Notes: a model not told the origin generated them from the letters alone. DNA of 64,000 nucleotides from Bacteroidaceae bacterium (GCA_902362375.1 CABIVS010000004.1:363304-427303), one strand, 5' to 3'. Positions 41,168 through 49,811 are shown, counted from the stretch's first letter. Made by a program: numbers and translations.

Positions 41168-41581
41168 ATGGAAATCAAAATTCAATCACTGGAAAGGATC
41201 CATGAAGCAGCCCGGGAATTCATCGCTGCTATGGGCGACAACACTGTATTTGCTTTATACGGAAAGATGGGTGCCGGTAAAACCACATTTGTGAAAGCAC
41301 TCTGCGAAGAATTGGGTGTAGCCGATGTTATCAGTTCTCCGACTTTTGCTATTGTCAACGAATACCGTTCGGACGAAACCGGGGAGTTAATCTATCACTT
41401 CGATTTTTACCGCATCAAGAAACTAAGTGAAGTGTACGACATGGGATACGAAGACTATTTCTACAGTGGTGCTCTCTGCTTTATCGAATGGCCGGAACTG
41501 GTGGAGGAATTACTACCGGGTGACGCCGCAAAAGTAACAATTGAAGAATTGGAAGACGGAAGTAGAGTGATTAAACTATGA
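41168..41581 (+). CDS. tsaE: tRNA threonylcarbamoyladenosine biosynthesis ATPase TsaE
   Basis: A 137-residue P-loop ATPase with [15 protein letters not shown] (Walker A, residues about 34-48), [11 protein letters not shown] and FYRIK. It supports the TsaB-TsaD complex in making t6A at tRNA position 37, the substrate of MtaB (1424). It overlaps the following Imm17-like gene by 4 bp. Confidence 0.95.
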   Translation: MEIKIQSLERIHEAAREFIAAMGDNTVFALYGKMGAGKTTFVKALCEELGVADVISSPTFAIVNEYRSDETGELIYHFDFYRIKKLSEVYDMGYEDYFYSGALCFIEWPELVEELLPGDAAKVTIEELEDGSRVIKL

Positions 41582-41805
41582 CCGGGCAATATATCGTACA
41601 AGGAATCTTTGCGCTGGCAGGAACTGTCTCCCTGCTGGCGTCATTGCTTAACTGGGACTGGTTCTTCACAACACGTAATGCGCAAACCATTGTCAGAAAC
41701 GTAGGACGCAACCGGGCACGACTCTTCTATGGGATATTAGGGATTATCATTATCGGCATGGCTATATTCTTTTTTGTGGAAACACGAAAAGCCATAGGAT
41801 TATAA
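41578..41805 (+). CDS. Imm17-like small membrane protein
   Basis: A 75-residue protein with two membrane helices (about 8-24 and 48-67). The pattern [31 protein letters not shown] matches what is annotated as the immunity 17 family (Imm17). Its start overlaps the tsaE stop (ATGA), a conserved arrangement I recall from Bacteroides. No toxin gene lies nearby, so an immunity role is doubtful and the family name may mislead. Confidence 0.8.
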   Translation: MTGQYIVQGIFALAGTVSLLASLLNWDWFFTTRNAQTIVRNVGRNRARLFYGILGIIIIGMAIFFFVETRKAIGL

Positions 41806-41859
41806 GTTCTATGGAATAATAAAGAAGAATAAAAAGTCAGACTATTATTGATATTCATA

Positions 41860-43170
41860 TTACAATAGTTGCCGTGACTTCATCTCCAGATACTTATTAA
41901 TCACATCAATTGAAAGGTTATCCGGTGTGGTTAATAAGGAATAGATTCCATGTTGTTTCAAAGTAGATACAATCAGCCGCTTTTCGTAAGCAAACTTTTC
42001 TGCGATCACGTGACGATAGTAACTTTCCGTATCTTTTGCGGGTTGAGCTATATATTCTTTCAGATCGACATCTTCGAAAAAGACTACAAGCAAGCGATGC
42101 TGGCGGTTTAATTGTTTCAAATAAGATAATTGACGGTTCATACCTCCTATACTCGAAAAGTTTGTGTATAGTACTAACAAGCTACGTTTGCTGACATGCT
42201 TGTTCAAATGGACACAAAGAGCCGAGAAATCCGTTTCTCCGAAAGTGGTCTGCTGACTATAAAGATTCTCTAGCAAGGTTTGCATATATCCCGGTTGCTT
42301 AGAAGCAGGAACAAAAGAATCGAAATGCTCATCAAAGGTCACTAAGCCGGCTTTATCTTCTTTCCGCATGGCAACATACGATAATACCAGCGAAGCATTA
42401 ATCGCATAATCCAACAGAGTCATCCCTCGGAAAGCTTGCTGCATCACTCGACCTTTATCTATCACATTATAAATCTGTTGGGAACGTTCGTCCTGATATA
42501 CATTCACCATAAGTTCATGTCGGCGGGCACTTGCTTTCCAATTAATCGTGCGGTAATCATCACCTTTTACATACTCTTTGATCTGCTCAAACTCCGTATG
42601 ATGTCCTACCCGGCGAATACGCTTTATTCCCAATTCAGTCAGATTATCACTTATTGCCAACAATTCATATTGATGGAGCATCAGATAGGACGGGTACACT
42701 TTAATATCCAGAGATTCCGCACAAGTATAACGTCGGGATATAAAGCCGATTTTTCCGGTCACAAAAACTCTGATATGCCCGAAAGAGTAAACACCACGAT
42801 GAGTAGGGCGAAGATGATAGGTAACTGTTTTTCCCTCGTTTGCTCCAAGCTTCACCTGAAAGTCAACATCACGTTTCTGAAAGATAAAAGGAATCTCATC
42901 TATGATCTCTAAAGATACAGGATGCGAATAACTACTTTCCACCCGAATACTCACTTCATTTTCGTCACCATTGGAGAAGCGGTCGGCACACTGACGGAAA
43001 GCGCGGATTCCACGAATGCGATAAAGAGAATATGCATCTGCCAGTACCACCAGAAGCAGGACAAAAAGAGTCCACTGCCCGATGACAAAGAACGGAGCAA
43101 AGACGTATCCGCTACCCAATAACAGGATAACTACGACAAGGGCAATATAGAAACGACGAGTTAAAAACAA
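41860..43170 (-). CDS. DUF58 (VWA-like) domain protein
   Basis: A 436-residue protein with two N-terminal membrane helices (about 7-40) and a DUF58 domain: GDDYRTINWKASARRHELMVNVYQDERSQ (in part) near 205-235 and a VWA-like fold after it. The MIDAS-like D-x-S motif of true VWA domains is weak or absent. Genes of this type always follow a MoxR ATPase, as here (83 bp upstream). The pair probably acts like a chaperone on a client; the client is unknown. It is the last gene of a six-gene leftward operon. Confidence 0.9.
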   Translation of the reverse strand: MFLTRRFYIALVVVILLLGSGYVFAPFFVIGQWTLFVLLLVVLADAYSLYRIRGIRAFRQCADRFSNGDENEVSIRVESSYSHPVSLEIIDEIPFIFQKRDVDFQVKLGANEGKTVTYHLRPTHRGVYSFGHIRVFVTGKIGFISRRYTCAESLDIKVYPSYLMLHQYELLAISDNLTELGIKRIRRVGHHTEFEQIKEYVKGDDYRTINWKASARRHELMVNVYQDERSQQIYNVIDKGRVMQQAFRGMTLLDYAINASLVLSYVAMRKEDKAGLVTFDEHFDSFVPASKQPGYMQTLLENLYSQQTTFGETDFSALCVHLNKHVSKRSLLVLYTNFSSIGGMNRQLSYLKQLNRQHRLLVVFFEDVDLKEYIAQPAKDTESYYRHVIAEKFAYEKRLIVSTLKQHGIYSLLTTPDNLSIDVINKYLEMKSRQLL

Positions 43171-43184
43171 CTGATTAACTGATT

Positions 43185-43250
43185 AATTAGAAATTAAAGA
43201 TTAAAGACTGTGGTTAGATTGTAGCAATAAACTATCAACTATCATTTATC
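43185..43250. repeat. Interspersed intergenic element, copy 2
   Basis: Between the DUF58 gene start and the MoxR stop, this stretch contains ATTAAAGACTGTGGTTAGAT and ends with CTATCAACTATCATTTATC (43232-43250). The second part is identical over 19 bp to 16217-16235, and in both places it directly follows the stop codon of a leftward gene. Confidence 0.7.
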
Positions 43251-43252
43251 AA

Positions 43253-44227
43253 CTATTTCGGAACTTCCACTTTATCAATCAAACGTTGTGTCACTTTCAC
43301 CGGAGAATAACCTTCCATTTCAGCTTCCGCAGTCAGGATCAGGCGGTGCTGAAGTACATAGGGAGCTACAAACTTAATATCTTCCGGTGTCACAAAATCA
43401 CGTCCCTGCAAAAGGGCATAAGCTTTCGACGATTGCAGCATGGCTACAGATGCACGTGGAGAAGCTCCCAAATATACAGCTTTACTGGTACGGGTCTGCT
43501 GCACAATCAATGCGATGTATTGAAGCAACGTTCGATCTACAAACACCTGATTCATAAAAGCACGAAGGGACAGCACTTCTTCTTTGGTAATGGCGGGAGT
43601 GATATCATCCAATTTCACCAATGCAGCATTGGTATGATGACGCTCCAGAATGTTCACTTCTTCCTCTAATGAGGGATAATCCATTGTTATCTTCATCAGG
43701 AAACGGTCGAGCTGTGCTTCGGGAAGTTTGTATGTTCCTTCCTGCTCTACCGGATTCTGGGTAGCCAGAATCGTATAAAGATCTCCCATCCGATGAGTAG
43801 TTCCGTCAATACTGATCTGACGTTCTTCCATTACCTCAAACAAGGCGGCCTGTGTCTTGGCAGGAGCACGGTTGATTTCATCCACCAATACAATATCTGC
43901 AAAAATCGGTCCCTGATGAAAATCAAAGCCATTGGTCTTCATATTAAACACAGTCGTACCTAACACATCACTCGGCATTAAGTCCGGAGTAAACTGGATA
44001 CGACTGAAATCGGCATCAATCAGACGGGCAGTCAAACGAGCCAACAGTGTCTTAGCAACACCCGGAACACCTTCTATCAATACGTGTCCATTCGCCAGAA
44101 TAGCCGTCAGTACCAAATCGACAGTCTGCTCCTGTCCTACTATGACGCAAGCAATCCGGTCTTTCAACTCTTGTATCTTCTCGGAAAAGAGAGTTAAATC
44201 TACTCGCTGTTCTGTATTCTCTTCCAT
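43253..44227 (-). CDS. MoxR-family AAA+ ATPase
   Basis: A 324-residue AAA+ protein: Walker A GVPGVAKT near 57-64, Walker B VLVDEINRA near 116-124, sensor 1 LATQNP near 155 and a C-terminal lid with SPRASVAML. MoxR ATPases work as chaperones for VWA or DUF58 partners, here the next gene. The upstream genes (DUF4350, DUF4129, a membrane protein and SpoIIM) make up a conserved set seen in Bacteroidetes and Actinobacteria. The product of the whole system is unknown. Confidence 0.94.
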   Translation of the reverse strand: MEENTEQRVDLTLFSEKIQELKDRIACVIVGQEQTVDLVLTAILANGHVLIEGVPGVAKTLLARLTARLIDADFSRIQFTPDLMPSDVLGTTVFNMKTNGFDFHQGPIFADIVLVDEINRAPAKTQAALFEVMEERQISIDGTTHRMGDLYTILATQNPVEQEGTYKLPEAQLDRFLMKITMDYPSLEEEVNILERHHTNAALVKLDDITPAITKEEVLSLRAFMNQVFVDRTLLQYIALIVQQTRTSKAVYLGASPRASVAMLQSSKAYALLQGRDFVTPEDIKFVAPYVLQHRLILTAEAEMEGYSPVKVTQRLIDKVEVPK

Positions 44228-44238
44228 AAATTTCTTCT

Positions 44239-45510
44239 TTAGATATGATTGATTATTTCATTCATTTTATCAATATACACTTTCATCTGATCCGCATCAA
44301 TCGTACGTCCTCCGTAAATCACCGGACGTACTTCGCGGATCAGTTCCGCAATCTCTTGTATATCCATTCCTGTTTTCCGGGCAATTCTGTTGAAAGAGCG
44401 TTCATCATCTTCCACTTCTTCAATATCTACCTGAATCTCCCTCCGAAGTTCTTCGGCCAAATAGGAAAACTTCTTTCGGACCAGATCCGCATGATCTTTC
44501 TTTTGAAAGTAAAGTGTACCTATCAGTTCGGTAAATTCAAGAGATTTATTGGCCGGTTCCTGAATAACAGGGATAGCCCGTTGCCGTCTCTTCGCAGTAA
44601 ATATCATGAAGAGTATGATGGTAATCATTGTCAGATATAACGCCCAACGAAGCGGCTGGTGTGCCAAAAGATAGCGGAAAGGCGATTGCTGCACCTGTGC
44701 CGTCTCCTTCATGTATCCCTCTGTACGAACTATGGGCAGTTTTCCCATCTGTGACAACAGACGGAAAATATAGGTTGCATTCTTGCCATCCAATATACCG
44801 TAATTGGTGAAAATCAACGGAGTGGAAACTAAAATGACCTCTCCTTTACCCCACTGACGGGACATCGCTACAGGCATATAAGTAACACTATCCGTGACCA
44901 GTGAGTCCGCCTCGGTTTCGTATTTAAATTCATTCGACTCAAGGACTTTTTGTGCCAGCACCCTTTCAGGAAGCGAATCTCCCCAAAAATAAGAAGAGCA
45001 CAACTGGGGATAAAAATAAAAGGTCTGACGGGGATAAACCGCCGAATCTCCCACCCAGCACAGACTGTCTTTTAACAAGAATGAAGTTGCATATTTCTTC
45101 AAAGCCATCGGACTGAAATAAGAATAATAAGACCTGAAACTCAAAGTATCTTCCAGATATCTGCCAAACAAGGTACTCACCAGCATGATCTTATCTCCAC
45201 GTTCCGCCATTTTCAACAGAGCGTTTACATCAACATCCGACAATCTCAAATTATCAGAGATTACCAATACCCCTCTGCGCTGCGTCGTATCTTCCTGCTC
45301 CAACTGATAGAGACTTTTTTTCGAAAAGGTGTAGCCCTGTGGCAAAGAAGAAGACAACAGACTATCGAATATCGCGCATCCGAAAGGTTGCTCATCATAA
45401 TGTCCGAAAGTGGGCTTCCATACAAAGTTCTTCGGCAAATGATATTCTATTGCAAACATGATAAATAGAAAGGCGGCAATAAAGATAATGAACCAGCGGC
45501 TTCCTTTCAT
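44239..45510 (-). CDS. DUF4350 domain membrane protein
   Basis: A 423-residue protein with membrane helices near residues 6-22 and 285-305. Between them is a periplasmic GATase-like DUF4350 domain: LKMAERGDKIMLVSTLFGRYLEDTL and GEVILVSTPLIFTNYGILDG (in part). The C-terminal cytoplasmic tail (310-423) is helical with charged repeats. Its start overlaps the DUF4129 stop by 4 bp and it ends 11 bp before MoxR, which fits a coupled operon. Confidence 0.86.
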   Translation of the reverse strand: MKGSRWFIIFIAAFLFIMFAIEYHLPKNFVWKPTFGHYDEQPFGCAIFDSLLSSSLPQGYTFSKKSLYQLEQEDTTQRRGVLVISDNLRLSDVDVNALLKMAERGDKIMLVSTLFGRYLEDTLSFRSYYSYFSPMALKKYATSFLLKDSLCWVGDSAVYPRQTFYFYPQLCSSYFWGDSLPERVLAQKVLESNEFKYETEADSLVTDSVTYMPVAMSRQWGKGEVILVSTPLIFTNYGILDGKNATYIFRLLSQMGKLPIVRTEGYMKETAQVQQSPFRYLLAHQPLRWALYLTMITIILFMIFTAKRRQRAIPVIQEPANKSLEFTELIGTLYFQKKDHADLVRKKFSYLAEELRREIQVDIEEVEDDERSFNRIARKTGMDIQEIAELIREVRPVIYGGRTIDADQMKVYIDKMNEIINHI

Positions 45511-46124
45511 GAGACGCCTCCTTTCTTTATTTCTCCCTGTAGAGACTGCATGGTCAGGAAGAGTTCTTCCGTCGCCTCAAAGTTACCATAACGCACCCGC
45601 AAGAAATGATTGGTCAGTTGCCGGAATGCCGGCATCCGTACTTCATTAATATATTGGGTAGGTGTTTTATAAAGTTGCCAGTCAATACGTTCCGCATCAC
45701 TAAGTTGTTTCAAAGTTTGCAAATAAAGCAAACGTACCGCTTCCCGGTAATCCTGACGGGAAAGTGCCTCTGCAATACCTCCCGGAAAATCCACACCGTA
45801 AATTGTATCCTCTTCAATCGTATAAGGCAATGCATTCTTACGAGAGACCATAAACAATTCGGGACGTTTCCGATAGAGAAACCAAACAATCAACAGCAAA
45901 ATAAAAATCGCAATACATATCAGGATAAGCCCTGAATACTCTTCAGCAAAACGACTGCCAAATATTTTACGCATCAATTCCCCAAACTGCCTGCTGATCC
46001 ACTCAAAGACATTCATCTCCGGAGTAATCAATTCACGGTTATAGTTGTATGCCGGATCAGACTGCCAAAGGGCAATCTGCACCGTATCACAGACTAATGT
46101 ATCAGCCGGGGAAGTGAGATTCAT
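45507..46124 (-). CDS. DUF4129 domain membrane protein
   Basis: A 205-residue protein with a short N-terminal periplasmic part, a membrane helix near 68-88 (YSGLILICIAIFILLLIVWFL in part) and a C-terminal DUF4129 domain with LSRQDYREAVRLLYLQTLKQLSDAERIDW (in part). DUF4129 is typical of transglutaminase/MoxR/DUF58 clusters. It starts 16 bp after the membrane gene that precedes it and overlaps DUF4350 (ATGA). Confidence 0.84.
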   Translation of the reverse strand: MNLTSPADTLVCDTVQIALWQSDPAYNYNRELITPEMNVFEWISRQFGELMRKIFGSRFAEEYSGLILICIAIFILLLIVWFLYRKRPELFMVSRKNALPYTIEEDTIYGVDFPGGIAEALSRQDYREAVRLLYLQTLKQLSDAERIDWQLYKTPTQYINEVRMPAFRQLTNHFLRVRYGNFEATEELFLTMQSLQGEIKKGGVS

Positions 46125-46140
46125 TTAGTTGAGGTCTGTT

Positions 46141-47079
46141 TTAGAGTTTGTCAAAATTATCAATATCACTTTCTACCGTTATGCTATCTACCACTTCCGA
46201 TGCATGACCGTACTGATAAACCAAGCCGACGATACTGAATATAGCCGACAAGTAAGAACCATACAACATCAGGATAGAGAACAAATATTGTGCGAAGTTC
46301 AGTCCGACTGATGAAGAAGTTGCCCCCCCATCACTCATCGTAAAGATCATTTTGACAATATAGATCACATACCAGGGTATAGAAACGATTCCTTGCAATA
46401 CGCTGGCAATAAGCCCCATCACCAGTAATATCAGAAAGACTCCGCCCCACGTAGCAAATCCTAGCCGGAATGTTTTCGCAAATGCTTCGCCCAACGAAAT
46501 GTCTTCAAACAAGTAGATGGGAGCCATTAATGCCAAAGGTACCATAAATGCGAATAAAAGCGGGATGGTCAGAATGAGCGTGAAAGGTGTTAACACAGCC
46601 AATAGAACAACAAGGATCACCGCAAAGAAGAACAAGAAACCACAAGCAATTCCCATCAGGAACAGCCTCTTGACATTACGGAGCAGCAACGATTTTATAT
46701 CGCTAAATACAATTCCATTCAGGCGTTCTTCCCGTTCATTGTACAATCGTACCATCGCATAAATCAGGGAAGTCAGCAGCAAACCTCCCAAGCATGAGAA
46801 GAAGATCACTCCTGCATAATTCAATGCAAATGAGGGTCCCAGAGCAGCCAATGGATTCTCACCTATTCCTCCTGAAGTCTGCATAGCAGTAAGATCTGTC
46901 ATACTTCCCATTAAACCACTAAAGTTAGCAGCCTGAATGATGCATATAGGAAGTATCAGATAAGTTGAATACTTAAACAATTGTTTCCAATTCTCTTTTA
47001 TAAAATCAAAAGAAGCGTTCAACTTCTCACCGAAAGGACGTTTCACATACATCGCAATCTTAGGTTTCTGTGATTCCAT
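46141..47079 (-). CDS. Multi-pass membrane protein of the SpoIIM/MoxR operon
   Basis: A 312-residue protein with about six membrane helices (near 37-57, 83-106, 130-160, 163-185, 210-235 and 260-285). The layout matches the glycerophosphodiester-phosphodiesterase membrane-domain/DUF4013 type, with a soluble N-terminal part KRPFGEKLNASFDFIKENWKQL in front of the first helix (quoted in part). No enzyme motif is seen. Its start overlaps the spoIIM stop by about 20 bp. Confidence 0.82.
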   Translation of the reverse strand: MESQKPKIAMYVKRPFGEKLNASFDFIKENWKQLFKYSTYLILPICIIQAANFSGLMGSMTDLTAMQTSGGIGENPLAALGPSFALNYAGVIFFSCLGGLLLTSLIYAMVRLYNEREERLNGIVFSDIKSLLLRNVKRLFLMGIACGFLFFFAVILVVLLAVLTPFTLILTIPLLFAFMVPLALMAPIYLFEDISLGEAFAKTFRLGFATWGGVFLILLVMGLIASVLQGIVSIPWYVIYIVKMIFTMSDGGATSSSVGLNFAQYLFSILMLYGSYLSAIFSIVGLVYQYGHASEVVDSITVESDIDNFDKL

Positions 47080-48022
47080 GTTTTTTTCTATTTGGTAAAT
47101 AAATATAGTAGAATATAATAAATGCCAGAGAAGTGAGTATCACACCAAGCCTCAACATATCGGGAAGTTCTGTGTGACGGGTAATAAAACCTTCTATAAA
47201 GCCTGCCATAATGAATACCGGGACAGTGCCAATCACTATTTTCAAGCCTCGCTTCGCCCCTCTTCTGAAAGATTCCAGTCGGGAATAGGTGCCGGGAAAC
47301 AGCCAGCCGTTGCCTAAAGCTAATCCGGCAGCACCGGCCACAATAATCGCCCAAATCTCAAGCGTTCCGTGCAGCCAGATGGCAAGACTGGATTCCCACA
47401 ACAAATCGTGTTGATAAAAGAAAGTTTGAAAAGCTCCTACCATGATGCCATTGGAAAGAAGCATATATCCTGTGCCGAAACTAGTCAGCAATCCCATGGC
47501 AAAACAGTTGAAAGATACCATCACGTTATTAAGCGTAATGCCTAGAAACATCGGTACTTCAGAAGAACCGTTATACACGGCCATGGGCTCACCATTGGCT
47601 ATATTATCAAGTGTCATATCTACATAACCGTTTCCTAATATCAGCCGGACAAAATCCGGATCATTCGCTGCTGATAATACACCGATTAATGCGCTGGCTA
47701 CAAAAATCAGAAAGGAGGTCAGTAATTCGCGGCGTGCATCGTGCATGGTTCGTGGCACTTCCTGTGTCCAGAAGGTAATAATGCGTGTCCACTTCTCGCG
47801 TTTATTCCGGTAAATCTCGTTATGTAATGCCGAAGCCAGATTATTCAGATAAATAGTAATACGGGAAGTCGGGAAATGTGTTTGAGCAAATGCCAAGTCA
47901 GCTGTCAAGTCCGTATATGCATCGGCCAGTTGATCGGGAGACAGACTCGCCGCCCGCTCCACAACCTTCTCTGTCTCCTTCCATTTTTCAATGTTCCGAC
48001 GAATAAACGTTACTTCTTTCAT
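47060..48022 (-). CDS. Stage II sporulation protein M (SpoIIM) family membrane protein
   Basis: A 320-residue membrane protein: N-terminal soluble helices (VTFIRRNIEKWKETEKVV) and six membrane helices with NNVMVSFNCFAMGLLTSFGTGYML and IWLHGTLEIWAIIVAGAAGL (quoted in part). In spore formers SpoIIM helps peptidoglycan removal during engulfment with SpoIID/P; Bacteroides does not sporulate, so the role here differs. The ATG at 48022 is preferred over a TTG three codons upstream. It leads the leftward operon and is divergent from the RDD gene. Confidence 0.9.
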   Translation of the reverse strand: MKEVTFIRRNIEKWKETEKVVERAASLSPDQLADAYTDLTADLAFAQTHFPTSRITIYLNNLASALHNEIYRNKREKWTRIITFWTQEVPRTMHDARRELLTSFLIFVASALIGVLSAANDPDFVRLILGNGYVDMTLDNIANGEPMAVYNGSSEVPMFLGITLNNVMVSFNCFAMGLLTSFGTGYMLLSNGIMVGAFQTFFYQHDLLWESSLAIWLHGTLEIWAIIVAGAAGLALGNGWLFPGTYSRLESFRRGAKRGLKIVIGTVPVFIMAGFIEGFITRHTELPDMLRLGVILTSLAFIIFYYIYLPNRKKHGITET

Positions 48023-48065
48023 GCTTTTCAATAGATTTCAGATAAGTTTTGTCCGAAACCGGAAG

Positions 48066-48093
48066 CAAAAATAAGAGAATTATGATATATTTG
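48066..48093. promoter_or_regulatory. Back-to-back -7 elements of the spoIIM operon and the RDD gene
   Basis: TATTTTTG on the minus strand (48073-48066) and TATATTTG on the plus strand (48086-48093) are both consensus -7 boxes, only 12 bp apart. RNA polymerase cannot use both at once, so the two arms are probably in competition. Confidence 0.6.
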
Positions 48094-48123
48094 CAACGGA
48101 ATCCTAAAAATGTTTAACCTGAA

Positions 48124-48849
48124 ATGGCAGAATCTACGATAATAACCGGACAATTCGTTCGTATCAGCCAAACGCCAGCCAGTATCGGCGAACGACTGAT
48201 GGCTTTAATCATCGATTATTTTCTGATCGGGCTTTACATCTTGTCCACTGCCACTCTCTTATCCGAATTAAGTTTACCGTCAGGATTCAGTTTATTCTTT
48301 TTCCTATGTATCGTTTATTTGCCGATTCTCGGTTATTCTTTTCTTTGTGAAATGTTCAATCACGGACAGAGTTTCGGAAAGAAACTTATCAATATCCGTG
48401 TTGTAAAAGTGGACGGTTCCACTCCCAGTATAGGCTCTTATCTGTTAAGATGGATTCTTTTCCCCATTGATGGTCCCATCACAAGCGGGCTGGGGCTTCT
48501 GGTCGTTTTATTGAATAAAAACAATCAACGGTTAGGGGATCTTGCTGCCGGTACGATGGTGATTAAAGAGAAAAACTACCGTAAGATACATGTCAGCCTG
48601 GATGAATTTGATTATCTTACCCAGAATTATAATCCGGTATATCCGCAATCGGCTGATTTATCACTCGAACAAGTGAATGTAATTACCCGAACACTGGAAT
48701 CCAGCGAGAAAGACCGGGCAAGACGTGTCATGGCACTTGCTAAGAAAGTACAGGAACTGCTTTCCATTACTCCTCGTGACGATAATCAGGAAAAATTTCT
48801 TCAGACTATACTTCGCGATTATCAGTATTATGCATTGGAGGAAATATAA
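48124..48849 (+). CDS. RDD family membrane protein
   Basis: A 241-residue protein with the RDD signature PASIGERLMALIIDYFLIG (Arg near residue 22, Asp near 28), membrane helices near 24-45, 52-75 and 113-135, and a C-terminal cytoplasmic tail. NHGQSFGKKLINIRVVKVDG is the conserved loop. RDD proteins often accompany SpoIIM and DUF58 operons, as here on the divergent strand. A sodium/proton antiport role was reported for one member, but the general function is unclear. The downstream palindrome array begins 40 bp after its stop. Confidence 0.9.
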   Translation: MAESTIITGQFVRISQTPASIGERLMALIIDYFLIGLYILSTATLLSELSLPSGFSLFFFLCIVYLPILGYSFLCEMFNHGQSFGKKLINIRVVKVDGSTPSIGSYLLRWILFPIDGPITSGLGLLVVLLNKNNQRLGDLAAGTMVIKEKNYRKIHVSLDEFDYLTQNYNPVYPQSADLSLEQVNVITRTLESSEKDRARRVMALAKKVQELLSITPRDDNQEKFLQTILRDYQYYALEEI

Positions 48850-48888
48850 CCAGAATACGCTGTTTCAGACTATTCAGGCAAGGGATTA

Positions 48889-48982
48889 TTCTCACCACAG
48901 TGAGAATTAATTCTCATTGCAATGAGTATTTTTTCTCATCGCAGTGAGAACTTTTTCTCATAGGCATAAGAATGTTTGAGAA
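48889..48982. repeat. Four palindromes with an exact 22-bp period (TTCTCA-N6-TGAGAA array)
   Basis: Units start at 48889, 48911, 48933 and 48955, each 18 bp with 4-bp spacers: TTCTCACCACAGTGAGAA, TTCTCATTGCAATGAGTA, TTCTCATCGCAGTGAGAA and TTCTCATAGGCATAAGAA. A fifth half-site TGAGAA lies at 48977-48982. The first two units also create the 16-bp palindrome TGAGAATTAATTCTCA. Units 1 and 3 are perfect in both arms; units 2 and 4 are decayed on one side. An equal spacing of two helical turns puts all units on one DNA face. Confidence 0.9.
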
Positions 48983-48993
48983 AAACACCGCAC

Positions 48994-49026
48994 AAAAAAG
49001 GGGTATACTCACAGAGCACACCCCTT
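48994..49026 (-). terminator. Terminator of the trxA / acidic protein transcript
   Basis: On the minus strand AAGGGGTGTGC pairs with GTATACCCCTT and is followed by TTTTTT, 36 bp past the stop at 49062. Confidence 0.82.
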
Positions 49027-49061
49027 ATCTTAATTTTATCTACAATGAGACCGGACGTCGT

Positions 49062-49397
49062 TTAGTCCACTTGTCCCAGAGAGTTTCCGTATTCCATCTC
49101 TCCCTGAACCACAAAGAGGACTTCTTCAGGATCATATTCTCCTACTTCATCCTTTTTGGCTTCTTTTACAATGTAAGCCACAACCTCTTCCAAATCGATG
49201 TTGACATAACCATCTTCATCAGGCTGAGCGTCGAGAATGCCACTTTCAGAGTAATACTCGTCGATTAAATCGAGAAAATAATACAATTCGTCGTCCGAGA
49301 ACTTTTCCTTCAGTTCTTGAGGCAGATAGTTTTTGATAAACTCGATGGTCTTCTCGTCATCGGCATCTGCTAATAAAAAATCGTCTTCCAGTCCCAT
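49062..49397 (-). CDS. Small acidic protein downstream of trxA
   Basis: A 111-residue, strongly acidic protein (many Asp and Glu, for example FLLADADDEKTIEF and LDAQPDEDGYVNIDLEE) with predicted helices and no signal peptide or membrane segment. I recognise no named domain. It is encoded 41 bp after the trxA stop on the same strand, in front of a strong terminator, so it is probably in the same transcript. This pairing recurs in Bacteroides as far as I recall. Its role is unknown. Confidence 0.8.
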   Translation of the reverse strand: MGLEDDFLLADADDEKTIEFIKNYLPQELKEKFSDDELYYFLDLIDEYYSESGILDAQPDEDGYVNIDLEEVVAYIVKEAKKDEVGEYDPEEVLFVVQGEMEYGNSLGQVD

Positions 49398-49438
49398 GGT
49401 AATTTAAGTATTAAGTAATAGGTATTAAGTATTATCGA

Positions 49439-49753
49439 CTATAAAAGCTTCTTTACTTTTTCCGCAAATACCGGTTTAGCAACTGCACCTACCTGCTTGT
49501 CTACTATTTCACCGTTCTTGAAAAACAATACAGTAGGAATATTACGGATACCATATTCGGCAGCCATATCGCCATTTTCATCTACATCGCATTTACCGAT
49601 GATTACTTGTCCTTCAAACTCCGCAGCCAATTCTTCAATGATAGGAGCCACCATCTTGCAAGGGCCACACCAAGGAGCCCAAAAATCTACAACAACCGGT
49701 TTTCCTTCTGCAAGAACCTCTTTATAGTTGCTGTCTGTAATTTCTAAAGCCAT
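49439..49753 (-). CDS. trxA: Thioredoxin
   Basis: A 104-residue thioredoxin with the active site WAPWCGPCKM (Cys 31 and 34 region), conserved Asp in VVDFWAPW, and cis-Pro in IRNIPTVLFF. It is the general cytosolic disulfide reductase. A -7 box TATATTTG on the minus strand (49811-49804) lies 51 bp upstream. The gene marks the left border of the glycan operon, whose last gene ends at 49909, upstream of it on the same strand. Confidence 0.97.
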   Translation of the reverse strand: MALEITDSNYKEVLAEGKPVVVDFWAPWCGPCKMVAPIIEELAAEFEGQVIIGKCDVDENGDMAAEYGIRNIPTVLFFKNGEIVDKQVGAVAKPVFAEKVKKLL

Positions 49754-49803
49754 TTTTTTAAGTATTAATTATTAAATGTTATTTTGTTAGCTTATTCTCG
49801 CCA

Positions 49804-49811
49804 CAAATATA
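49804..49811 (-). promoter_or_regulatory. -7 element of trxA
   Basis: TATATTTG on the minus strand matches the consensus and precedes the trxA ATG by about 50 bp. No TTTG is seen at the usual upstream spacing. Confidence 0.5.

Noticed and set aside
41578..41805. Toxin-immunity locus at the Imm17-like gene
   Set aside because: No toxin, polymorphic repeat or secretion gene is nearby, and the gene is coupled to tsaE; the family label alone is weak.
48889..48972. 22-bp array as a CRISPR or miniature tandem repeat of a coding gene
   Set aside because: Units are palindromes with 4-bp spacers, far too short for CRISPR spacers, and no frame runs through them.
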